NCBI GenBank assembly: GCA_019918135.1
Contig: WBZZ01002348.1
Location: 26,001 to 90,000, forward strand
From: Paulinella micropora
Taxonomy: Eukaryota; Cercozoa; Imbricatea; Euglyphida; Paulinellidae
Length of the DNA: 64,000 bases
Direction: 5' to 3'
Shown: positions 11,107-20,100 of the stretch, in pieces
Position numbering within the stretch: the first letter of the stretch is position 1
Layout of the letters: each line of letters starts with the position of its first letter
Program-made: the position numbers and the translations under genes
Notes under the pieces: generated by a model
Database searches by the model: none
What the model was told of the DNA's origin: nothing
What the model saw: only the letters and a program-made list of their open reading frames with translations

Positions 11107-11353
11107 GCCACAGCAAGAACAACAACTCGTTCATTCTTCTTCCTCGTCTTCTTCCTCTCCTTCTGTTGTCTCCTCTTGTAGTTCCCCCTTGGTGGGTCAT
11201 CATATTGCTTCTGCTCAGCAGCCTCAGGTGCTGTGTGCTGAACAGAAGGGCAGGCAACACGGTCCCTTCAAACCCTTCTGCTTCTCCTCCTCTTATTGTT
11301 GCTTCCTTTTTCTTCCCTTTCCCCAGGTGGATTTGGGATATCGCCAAAATTGA
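9187..11353 (+). pseudogene. gag fused to poly-Q, copy 3
   Basis: Same gag as copy 2 with the in-frame TGA (9466-9468) and the extra G (~10044). The last frame (10007-11353, 448 codons) holds the coiled and zinc-finger regions. After the second finger (CDNAKW) it runs directly into ~90 Gln-rich codons and a Ser-rich tail, stopping in the former pol leader. The fusion results from loss of ~0.79 kb, not from design. The CCCH and CCHC zinc modules are intact. Confidence 0.65.
10810..11112 (+). repeat. (CAA)n microsatellite, copy 3
   Basis: Shorter version of the CAA tract of copies 2 and 4, joined directly to gag codons at 10810. Confidence 0.9.
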
Positions 11354-13505
11354 GGCTGAGGAAGAGATGGGCGCTTTGGTTCGCTCTCTTCCCCTGTCCA
11401 AGGTCTTTAACCCTTCAGACAGCAATGGGATTTCAGTCTCCCTCTCCTTGCCTCTTGACTTGTTGACAGCTGGGGTTGTGTCAGTCGATTCCCTCCCTTC
11501 TCTTTTGTCTGAGTTGGAGAGTGGGAATGTCTGGTGGCATGACTTCCCTTTCTGGTCCCTCGTCATTCCTCCTTGTCCTTCTACGTCTCTTTCTTCTTTT
11601 ATGCCTAGGTTGCATCAAGCTAGGGTGGTTGCTTTGATCGGGTTTCAAGGCCAGGTGGAGCTGCAGTGCTTTGCCTCCAATACCACACACGTCTGGTTCG
11701 TACGCGACTCATCCCGGGGCTTGCACGTGGGTGGGATTGCGCTTGTAGATTTTAGATTCCCCAGGGGTAGAGGTAGGAGCATTCATTTTTTCGGTTGCCA
11801 GGAAGGTGACAGAAGGTTTCAGCCTGGCAAAAGAGAAGTGCTCCCTCTCTGGGATGGTGCAATCGAACCTTTTCGGCCGGTTTTTAATGTTGACGAGCTC
11901 GTACGTCTTGCTAAGCTCTGTCTACCGGCAAGTGAGGCCGTTTGGCTCAAAAGCTTTTTGACGGGCACAGACACTTTCTACAGAGGCACAGGCGAGTTTC
12001 TGCGTGATTATTCGCTGGCTAGTGCCCTTTCTAATGATGACAATCAGCAAATTTACGATGCCAACATGAAGGCTGTCAAGAAGGGCTTCGTAGCTGGTCC
12101 GTTCGAGCGGGTCCCTTTCCCGAATCGCAGCTGTGCTCACCAAGCCATCGTCACGCGCGAACATGCCATTCCAAAGGACAAGTGGCACCCGGAAAATGGG
12201 CAGAAGAGGCTCATCAACGACCTTTTCTTCCCCCGTTTTCTTTCTTTCAACCAGCTCTGCCCTAGGACAGATGACGGGGTGGAGTACTACACACATGACA
12301 AACAGATGGCAAGAATCATTCATGCCTGCCCTGGCTGTGTTGTCTTCGGGGCGGACATCGTTTCTGCATACAACCAGACCCCGTTGCTCCCTTCCCTCTT
12401 TTGGCAGCAAGTGTCTGCGTGTAGACACCCAATCACTGGTCAGATATTTTATTTCGTTCTTCTGGTGCCGGTTTTTGGCGGAGTCTACGCTGCCGATGGA
12501 TGGAACCACTTCGCAAGGATCCTGGAGTCCATCTTCGGGTTCAAAAGCATCCCCATGATGCTTTACGTAGACAACAGCGACGTGGTCTGCGAGTCCTGGA
12601 AGCAGGCTAGAGCGCTGCAGGCGGAATTCGTCAGTCTTTCGAAGCTTCTTGGTATTCCATGGCACGAAGAATTCATTGGTCAGTCGTTCCGCGCCCTCGG
12701 GTGGCTCAAAGACACACGCAAGGATCACTGGTTCGTGGAGCTCCCTAGCAACAAGCGTGCCATCGTTTTGGACGCTTTGACCAAGATCGCTCGCGGCGGC
12801 TTCTATTCGGTGAAGTCCTTTGAGCGGCTCCTTGGTCTTCTGTGTTTCGTTTCGCAGATTCTCTTTTATCTCCGGCCGGCCGTTGGAAATTTGCGAATCG
12901 CTTTCAACGCCATGTCGAAGTCAGGTAGCAAGGGTGGCCGCTTCAGTGCCAGAGCCTGCCACGCATCTGGGTGGGCCCGCAAGCTTCTGCTCGATTCCAA
13001 CTTCCGGCTTCCCCTGTCCGATTTCCTCAAAACGGGCGAGTATGACAAAGAGTCAATGACGTGGGTCAATGACTCCACCAGGTGTACTTTTTGGACCGAT
13101 GCAAACTTTTGTCAGGTCAACAGTTCGCAGTGGGGTAGAGGTGCAATTGTCGTGGCACCCTTTCGGTCCAAAGGCGTCTTCTCTTCTCGCTGCTGGTCCG
13201 ACGAAGAGTTAGCCCTCCTCCGGTCTGAGAGTTTGGTCGCCTCGTCTCCTATGCGCGAGCTCTTCAGTGCATACGCTTCTGCCCATGAGTTTGCTGTTGC
13301 TCTGGGTTTCCGAAAGTTCCATATCGTCACCGATTGCGCTCCGGCCGCTCATTGTATCAACTCGTGCTATTCTCCCCGGCCGAACATTCAGAGTCTGATC
13401 GACTCTTGGACTTCGAAGTTGTCTATCCTTGGCGTCTCTCTTTCAGCCTCGCAAGAACCTCGTGAACGTATTCTCATTGTGATCTGTTGGCCCGTGCACA
13501 GATAA
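11166..13505 (+). CDS. Reverse transcriptase-RNase H (pol), copy 3
   Basis: 779 codons, nearly identical to copy 2, with the same RT (FGAD, YVDN) and RNase H (WTDAN, RELF, VTDC) motifs. It carries the same 5-nt loss upstream (~11252), which separates the frame from the poly-Q leader. A few substitutions (for example one changing the Ser of the NDLSFPRF string to Phe) distinguish it from copy 2. Confidence 0.75.
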   Translation: MSPLVVPPWWVIILLLLSSLRCCVLNRRAGNTVPSNPSASPPLIVASFFFPFPRWIWDIAKIEAEEEMGALVRSLPLSKVFNPSDSNGISVSLSLPLDLLTAGVVSVDSLPSLLSELESGNVWWHDFPFWSLVIPPCPSTSLSSFMPRLHQARVVALIGFQGQVELQCFASNTTHVWFVRDSSRGLHVGGIALVDFRFPRGRGRSIHFFGCQEGDRRFQPGKREVLPLWDGAIEPFRPVFNVDELVRLAKLCLPASEAVWLKSFLTGTDTFYRGTGEFLRDYSLASALSNDDNQQIYDANMKAVKKGFVAGPFERVPFPNRSCAHQAIVTREHAIPKDKWHPENGQKRLINDLFFPRFLSFNQLCPRTDDGVEYYTHDKQMARIIHACPGCVVFGADIVSAYNQTPLLPSLFWQQVSACRHPITGQIFYFVLLVPVFGGVYAADGWNHFARILESIFGFKSIPMMLYVDNSDVVCESWKQARALQAEFVSLSKLLGIPWHEEFIGQSFRALGWLKDTRKDHWFVELPSNKRAIVLDALTKIARGGFYSVKSFERLLGLLCFVSQILFYLRPAVGNLRIAFNAMSKSGSKGGRFSARACHASGWARKLLLDSNFRLPLSDFLKTGEYDKESMTWVNDSTRCTFWTDANFCQVNSSQWGRGAIVVAPFRSKGVFSSRCWSDEELALLRSESLVASSPMRELFSAYASAHEFAVALGFRKFHIVTDCAPAAHCINSCYSPRPNIQSLIDSWTSKLSILGVSLSASQEPRERILIVICWPVHR

Positions 13506-13569
13506 CCCAAGCGACCGCGACCTGGTCCAAGTTGAACCCGTCCGGGCCTTCTTTGCGTCCTCTTCAGCG

Positions 13570-14678
13570 ATGACGGAAGTCCCCTGGCTTGTCAAGTCGG
13601 CGGTAGAAGTCATGGCCTGCTCCGTGTTCTATAGCACCAGTGCTTCCTACAGTTCTGCCATCCGTAAGCTGCGCACGTTCTGCCAAGCCTACTCTACGGA
13701 ACACTGGCGTCCTATTTGGTGGCAGCCGGATCCGGTGCTGATCGTCCTTTTTCTCATCTGGTGAGCCAGTTCATGTCGGTCTCAACTTGTAAGGTTTACA
13801 TGTACGCGATCCGGGACTTTTGCCTCCGGCTAAGCATGGGAGATCCCACAGACAATCACTTCGTCGAAATGGCCTGGAGAGGCATCAAACGCAGTAAGCG
13901 TACTAGGCTGGACAATCGCCTCACTCTCGCGCTTCCAATGCTTGAGGTCATGCCGAGCTTCACCCTCAGTGCCGTCAAAAGTCGTTGCATTGCTAGATCA
14001 ACCCGTCACCTTTGGATTGCTGTTGTCACGGTTGCTGTCTGGGGCTTCTTCGGTCTTTTTCGCGTGGGTGAACTCGTTGCTTCCGGAATCCGATCGCTCG
14101 CTACTTGCCGCTTCCTCGTTAATTCCTCTGTTTGGTTACGATTGGTAGACGAGATGAACCTCATCATGGTCACGCTCGACGGAGCCAAGCAAGATCCTTT
14201 CCGCCGTGGGTGCGAGGTCGGTCTCGCAGAGCAAGCCAACCCAATCGTCTGCCCGCACGCTTGGATGAAGTGCTTCGAGTCCAGTCGTGACGCCTTCAAG
14301 CTTCCTGTGGCTGGAAATTATCCCTACTTTCGACTCGCCGACAACTCTCCGCTCGATCGTGCAACTTTCGTTAACACTGCGCGTGATCTTTTGCAGAAGG
14401 CTGGGGTAGCAACAGGTGGTCGATTCAACGGGATCTCTCTTCGTCGTGGCGGCGCTGCACGTCTCTTTTCGCTGGGCGCCTCGGATACCACGATCATGCG
14501 TGCTGGGCGTTGGTCCTCGTCTTGTTTCCGCCTCTACGTGGGCGCGAGGATGGCTGAGTTGGTGGCCGAACAGAAAGCGATGGGGGGTTCTGGGATTCTC
14601 CAGGCTCAAATGGTGGAGGTGTTCGTTAATGTTGTTTTCAGTCCTCAAGTTTTTCGGTGCGGCTGTCCTGAGTTCTGA
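13570..14678 (+). pseudogene. Tyrosine recombinase (YR), copy 3, frameshifted
   Basis: Two overlapping frames, 13570-13764 (N-terminal arm) and 13716-14678 (rest plus catalytic domain), broken at the same place as copy 2. Catalytic motifs FRVGEL, SLRRGGA, GRW and FRLYV are present. Confidence 0.75.
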
Positions 14679-15031
14679 GTTGTTCATCAGAGCCGCCAAC
14701 TGTCAGTGTTTTTGAAACTTGAGTACTGAATTGTTGAGCCTAGACCTTTCCTCCTCCATCACACTCCGACGAGTTCGGATGTCAGGGCCGCCTATGTAGT
14801 TAAAGTTTCTCTTGTTCTCATCCTTACTTAAAGCGGAACGCAACGATAACGGAACTTTAATTACTGGTTTGTTCCGGGCTTCGCCCGGAATTAACCGCCG
14901 TTAAAGTTCCGTTTGAGGCGTTTCGGTTTTTGCGCCAGTCCGGTCGGCGCGGCTTCACACGCCGGCTCCCCGGCGCGTGTTTTTTCCGGTGTCTGGTTAG
15001 GCCTAGGTTGGAAAGTTGGGAAGATCGTCAG
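14618..15031 (+). repeat. Right terminal repeat of copy 3
   Basis: Terminal repeat matching 2094-2508 except near 14961-14975, where the small GC-rich segment reads GCCGGCTCCCCGGC instead of GCAGGCGGAGCCGGC. Homology to the other repeats stops after GATCGTCAG, which marks the right end of the array. Confidence 0.7.
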
Positions 15032-15050
15032 ATCTTCCCAACTTTCAAAC
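15007..15050. repeat. Terminal hairpin at right end of the array
   Basis: Inverted repeat with 20-nt arms (15007-15026 and 15031-15050), one mismatch and a 4-nt loop. The left arm is the last 20 nt of the terminal repeat; the right arm is its reverse complement and occurs at no other repeat in the window. It may be an aberrant end from reverse transcription or recombination, or a natural inverted terminus. Confidence 0.7.
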
Positions 15051-15417
15051 TCCTGCCCACCCTTTCCTCTTTTTGTCGTTTTTCTTTTTCTTTTTTCTTT
15101 TTTCTTCCTCTCCTCCTTTAGGGCTCGGTGGCGCACTTCCCTCCTTGTGGCCTGCGTTCTTTTCTCGTTCTGTTCCCCCTTCGGACCGTTGGTGCTACCT
15201 TTGGTGTAGTCGCACTGAACGACTAGTCATTTGTTCGGCCTGCTAGGTGCCTCCCCGTGTCAATGTAGGTTCGTTCCGGTCCGCAGGTTTGTTTTGTTAC
15301 TCTAAGGTTAGTTTCGCCGTCCGCTCTCCCCTCCTCCACCCGGTCTTGAATTCCGGTTTTGCCTCCCGCTACTCCCCTCCTCCTCCCAGTCTATTAATAT
15401 TAAGAATAGAGAGCACC
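15051..15417. other. Unique spacer between copies 3 and 4
   Basis: 367 bp with no homology to other parts of the window: pyrimidine-rich (runs of TTTTTC and CTCCTCC), with no convincing ORF, RNA gene or repeat. It may be host sequence between two separate insertions, or a remnant of another element. Confidence 0.5.
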
Positions 15418-15833
15418 GGTGTTCCTTAATGTTGTTTTCAGTCCTCAAGTTTTTTCGGTGCGGCTGTCCTGAGTTCTGAGTTGTTCATCAGAGCCGCCAA
15501 CTGTCAGTGTTTTTGAAACTTGAGTACTGAATTTTTGAGCCTAGACCTTTCCTCCTCCATCACACTCCGACGAGTTCGGATGTCTGGGCCGCCTATGTAG
15601 TTAAAGTTTCTCTTGTTCTCATCCTTACTTAAAGCGGAACGCAACGATAACGGAACTTTAATTACTGGTTTGTTCCGGGCTTCGCCCGGAATTAACCGCC
15701 GTTAAAGTTCCGTTTGAGGCGTTTCGGTTTTTGCGCCAGTCCGGTCGGCGCGGCTTCACACGCAGGCGGAGCCGGCGCGTGTTTTTTCTGGTGTCTGGTT
15801 AGGCCTAGGTTGGAAAGTTGGGAAGATCGTCAG
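15418..15833 (+). repeat. Left terminal repeat of copy 4
   Basis: Same repeat as 2094-2508, with one extra T in the TTTTTTCGG run and a few substitutions. Homology begins at GGTGTTC right after the unique spacer, which defines the left end of the element. Confidence 0.7.
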
Positions 15834-15855
15834 AGAAGTCAGAGAAGTCGCTTTA

Positions 15856-16113
15856 ATGCCTACAGTTTCCAAGAAACTCAAAGTTGGCTGCATTGCTTCA
15901 ACGCTAGCGGCCTATCACGTCGCAGACAACGATTTATTCGATCGATTTGGGAAAAATTCCGAGACCGTTAGGATTACGGGCGTTGTAACGAATCTTACTG
16001 AGCAGCATGCTACTCTCAGCCTCAAAGCAGAGGAGAACGAGTGGTCTGTCCAAGTCCCACGCGGTCTTGCACGATTAGAGGATGAGTCTAAAAAGTGGAA
16101 ATACCTCAACACT
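15856..16113 (+). pseudogene. gag 5' part, copy 4, cut by virus
   Basis: First 86 codons of gag, identical to copies 2 and 3, up to the tract encoding KKWKYLNT. The virus TIR starts immediately after the 6-bp AACACT at 16108-16113; the gag sequence resumes at 36841. Confidence 0.8.
16108..16113. repeat. Target-site duplication, left (AACACT)
   Basis: AACACT is single in the uninterrupted copies (CCTCAACACTACCGG) and is present on both sides of the virus. A 6-bp duplication is the known signature of Polinton/Maverick integration. Confidence 0.9.
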
Positions 16114-16123
16114 AGTAGTATAG

Positions 16124-16384
16124 GTGCCACTATAAGACAGCATTTGGAGACATGGGGGGGTAGCAAGAGAGATAACGGCTAAATTCGCTCTCCTATTAAT
16201 CGTAAAGTCGCGACATTAAAAAATAAAACTATTTCAAAACGATGAAATAACTTCTCCTATTGAAAGTTTGATTTTTTATATAGTGCCACTATAAGACAAT
16301 GTCTCCAAATTTTTTTTTTGATTATGTTTTAATTGAAAACATTAACTAATAGCGTATTTTTATAGTGTCTTATGGTGGCACTCT
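16124..16384. repeat. Nested repeats inside the TIR
   Basis: GTGCCACTATAAGACA occurs near the tip (16124), again at ~16283, and inverted at ~16363-16384 as TGTCTTATGGTGGCAC. The last two form an inverted repeat about 100 bp long inside the TIR. The AGACAnnnTTTGGAGACA / AATGTCTCC text next to the motif is shared too. The mirror image exists in the right TIR. Confidence 0.7.
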
Positions 16385-16394
16385 AAAAATCACT

Positions 16395-16511
16395 GCGACA
16401 AAAAAGTGTAATTTTGTCGCAACAAAAAAGTGAAATTTTGTCAAAACCTCTGCGACACTGCGACCAAAAAAGTGAAATTTTGTCGCGACAAAAAAGTGAA
16501 ATTTTGTCGCA
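16395..16511. repeat. Four subterminal GACAAAA/TTTTGTC units
   Basis: Four copies of a ~22-26-bp unit, consensus ACAAAAAAGTGAAATTTTGT, flanked by GCG/CGC in most. Each is itself an inverted repeat (arms up to GCGACAAAA/TTTTGTCGC). The copies are adjacent or ~20 bp apart. The same block is mirrored at 36446-36561. The repetition and symmetry suggest sites for an element-encoded DNA-binding protein. Confidence 0.8.
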
Positions 16512-16564
16512 AAGACATATTCACGGAAATAAGCAATCTGGTGGCACCCAATCTCCATATCTCT

Positions 16565-16584
16565 ATCTCCGACACGTCGGAGAT
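16565..16584. repeat. Dispersed 20-bp palindrome, copy 1
   Basis: ATCTCCGACACGTCGGAGAT: two 9-bp arms around a 2-nt centre. Two further half-sites follow (GTTGGAGAT at 16591, GTCAGAGAT at 16606) at an exact 15-bp period from GTCGGAGAT at 16576. It lies between the TIR and the first gene. Confidence 0.85.
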
Positions 16585-16675
16585 TTACATGTTGGAGATA
16601 TTCTTGTCAGAGATATGCGGTATTTAGGTTATCCATAATTTCATTTAAGAATAAGGACACTTATATATAAAACAA

Positions 16676-17002
16676 ATGGACACCGAACAATTTACAATGT
16701 CTAGGGGTTGTGTTATGGTTAAAAATAACCTAAAGAGACCTATGGTAAGAGTACAATGGTATGAAGGTAAAAAAAGTAAATGTAAAAGTTTCTGTATTGG
16801 TAAGAAGCGAACATTTGAGCAAGCAATGGAACTTGCAAACAAATATCACAATGAGATAATCATTCCAAAATATGAAGAATACAAAAACCCAAAGAAAGCA
16901 TCACAGCCAATTACAAACAACGAAGATGACCGCTGTAATATGTGCGGATATATGGAAAGTAATTGTCATTGTGGTAGCGGATATAGTAAATATAGAAACT
17001 AG
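16676..17002 (+). CDS. Small AP2-like/zinc-binding protein
   Basis: A 108-aa basic protein. Residues ~18-55 (RPMVRVQWYEGKKSK...FEQAMELANKYHNE) look like the three-strand-plus-helix pattern of AP2/integrase-arm DNA-binding domains. The C-terminus has a Cys cluster (CNMCGY...CHCG) that could bind zinc. It is the first gene inside the left TIR, next to a palindrome cluster and the subterminal repeats, so it could be an element-encoded regulator or TIR-binding protein (inference). TATATA lies ~12 nt before the ATG. The AP2 assignment rests on pattern only. Confidence 0.6.
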   Translation: MDTEQFTMSRGCVMVKNNLKRPMVRVQWYEGKKSKCKSFCIGKKRTFEQAMELANKYHNEIIIPKYEEYKNPKKASQPITNNEDDRCNMCGYMESNCHCGSGYSKYRN

Positions 17003-17142
17003 ACTAAAAAAAAGAGAAACAATTTTTTTAATGTTAACAAAATTTAATTTCATCTAAGGATAAGGACACATAATATTAAAGGGCACATTAAGGACACATA
17101 ATTATTTAATTTTCAAACTTTTATATTTCTTGGTATATAGTT

Positions 17143-20100
17143 ATGGACACACACTACTACAAAGGTGTTGTCTATCGGCTAGACAAACTAAGGGAATACA
17201 AGATAAATTATGAAATTAAACATGTTAGGGGACATGATGCGCTGTTTATTCAACCAAGTAATAGGTATATACGGATTGATACGCCAACAGCCCAAAATTA
17301 CTTAAACCGAGTAAGAGGTGTTTCGTACTTCCAACAACAAAATATTCCTATTGCTCCTCCATTGCCTATTGAAATTTCTCAAAGTATAAGACAGGAGAAT
17401 GTCAGAGACTTGATGCGATATGGTAATTACAATATATTGCGGGACAATAGCGAAGAACACAAACTCGGAATTAATGAGAGCCAGTATAAAGTGAGGATTA
17501 CTGGAAACCTTCATTCATTCACTATTAGAGATGTAATAAATTTTATTGGAATTATCCTAAACGATTTTATTCAAAGACATCCACCAAATAGTAAAGTCAG
17601 TTTAAGTATTGAATTTATAAACGGGCATTATGGAGCCGTATCAACGGGTATGAAAACTATTAACGAAATTTCTGTTGAAGATGTATTAGAAAGATTATCT
17701 AATATATTTCAAAGTAATGAAAGCCTTTATACTGATGAAAAAGGAGCAAATATGGATAATTTAAAGTTTGTATTAAAATCTATTAAGATGCCTACAGGCG
17801 GAACAAGGCTACAAGTTATTAACAAATTAGATATCTATAAGAAAAGAGGGGTTATCCAAATCAACAACACCGATAACATATGCTTAGCAAGGGCAATTGT
17901 TGTAGTCCGAGCAAAAAAAGAAAATAATGAAAAATATTCACAGATTATGAAAGGAAGAAAGATACAAGAAGAATTGGCAAGAGAACTACATGAGAAAGCA
18001 AATGTTATTGAAAATGTCTGTGGTATTCCAGAGATTAATATATTTGCTAATTACATTAACTATAATTTGGTTATTGTTGAATTCCCTGACAAAATCGTTT
18101 ATAAAACAGATCTACTTGATGCCAGCGGCGAACGGCTTACTAATCTTTATATTCTCAAAACAGAAGGACATTACGATGCTATAACTAACATGAAGTCTAT
18201 GCTAAGTAAAAAGAACTTCTGTGAGTTATGCCTAAGAGGATATATGAACACACACTCGTGCGAATTTGTATGTAATATATGCGGAGTATCTGGCTGTCAA
18301 GGTATAAAAGATAAATCTCAGTGGATTGAATGTAAAGAATGTTGTAGAAACTTTCCTAACAAGCAATGTTATATCAACCATAAAAAGGATGCTTTGGAGA
18401 ATAAGAACATTTCTAATATGTGTGATGAAAAAGCAAAATGTAAGGAATGCGGAACAAATTATAAAACTAAAGATGGACATAAATGCGGATATGCGAAGTG
18501 TCGTAATTGTAAAGAAATACAACCACTAGAACACAAATGCGAAATATCTCAAAAAGCAATCCTACAGCCAACAGAAAAATATGTATTCTTTGATTTTGAG
18601 GCAACACAAGACACAGGCGTACATATTGTTAATCATGCTGAAAGCCAGTATTTTAACGAAAGCACACCAATAATTCACAAGAATATTGATGACTTCTGTA
18701 AGTGGATATTTGATATCAAGCATAATGATTATACATTTATAGCACATAATGCCAGAGGCTACGATTGTCAGTTTATTCTCAAGTGGTTAGTTGATAATGG
18801 ACATGCGCCATTTGTCATTTATCAAGGAGGTAAAATTATGATGATGATACATAAGAAATTTAGATTTATTGATAGTCTAAGTTTTCTTCCGATGCCATTG
18901 GCTGATTTTCCTAAGACATTTGGATTGAACGAACTTAAAAAAGGCTACTTTCCACATTTCTTCAATACTTCAAAAAATCAAAATTATGTAGGTGTTATGC
19001 CACATAAGAAACATTACGGATACAACACAATGAAAGGAGATAAAAGACAGGAATTCTTAAATTGGTATGATGAGCAAGTCAACAATCTCCGACGCGTCGG
19101 AGATAGTAATCACTTTGACATGAAAAAAGAAATTGCTGAGTATTGCCATTCCGATGTTGATATATTGAGACGAGGCTGTATGATGTTTAGAAACTCGTTT
19201 CTAGAATTCGGTATTGACCCTTTTAGATATACAACAATTGCGAGTTGTGTGATGGCATTATATCGTTGTAAATTTATGCCTGAGAAATCAATTGCTGTAT
19301 TGAAGAATGAAAAGCAAAACAGGATGACCTCACGGGCATGTGTTGAATGGTTAGCATATCGTAGTAGATTAGACAATACTGACATTAAACATGCCTTCAA
19401 TGGAGGTGAAAAAATGTTTTACCTCAACTCAAAGCAGTCCAATGTATACGTAGATGGATGGGACGAAAAGAACAAAGTTGCTTATGAGTTTTATGGGTGT
19501 CATTGGCACGGATGCCAGAAGTGCTATAACAGCAATACAACGAATATTAAGAAAAATAAGACTATGGGAGAACTATATAAAAATACAAAGTCAAGAGAAG
19601 TTTTATTGAGCAAACTCTACGGAGTATCCAAAGTCATTACTATTTGGGAATGCGAATGGAGACTATCTAGAACAAGTCAAGTATTGGCAGAAGATACAAA
19701 TGAACAAATTATGGAGCAAGAACGATTAAGTCCGAGAGAAGCAATGTTTGGAGGCAGAACTAATGCTCTCACATTATACTGGAAATCAAGACATGAAAGT
19801 GAATATGCTAATTACACTGATGTCTCAGGATTGTATCCCGCTGTTATGTATTATGACCCTTATCCGACAGGGCACCATGAAATCATACATCCAAAGAATG
19901 ATACAGAAAGAAAACAAGTAGCAATGAATATTATTAATAAAGTCTATTTCGGAATTGTAAAAGCAAAAATGCTACCTCCTAAGGGCTTAATTCATCCAGT
20001 CTTACCAAAAGCAGACAGAGGTAAGATGATGTATTACCTATGCGATAAGTGCGGGATGACAGGACGCCACGGCCAATGTAATCACTCTGATAATGAGCGA

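Larger units (their letters stand above)
8750..15031 (+). mobile_element. YR retrotransposon copy 3
   Basis: Same order as copy 2 but about 0.79 kb shorter, because the end of gag, the Ser-rich linker and part of the CAA tract are missing (gag jumps straight into CAA at ~10810). It shares with copy 2 the gag TGA, the extra G in gag, the 5-nt loss before RT and the YR frameshift, so the two copies are sisters. Its right terminal repeat ends at ~15031 in a hairpin, not in another gag. Confidence 0.8.
16114..16548 (+). repeat. Left terminal inverted repeat, 435 bp
   Basis: Reverse complement of 36408-36840. The only difference seen is a T run of 10 here against 8 at the right end. It contains repeated GTGCCACTATAAGAC motifs and four GACAAAAAAGTG-type units. 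It is the likely origin for protein-primed replication and the integrase substrate. Confidence 0.92.

Noticed and set aside
16395-16511. CRISPR-like array of four ~22-bp repeats
   Set aside because: Spacers are absent or unequal, units are palindromic, the array is mirrored in both TIRs and the context is a eukaryotic virus; they are subterminal repeats.
16414-16638. ORF across TIR repeats and palindrome (ends RHVGDLHVGDILVRD)
   Set aside because: Made from the repeat units themselves and lacking an independent start; interesting only because it shows the frame of the palindromes.
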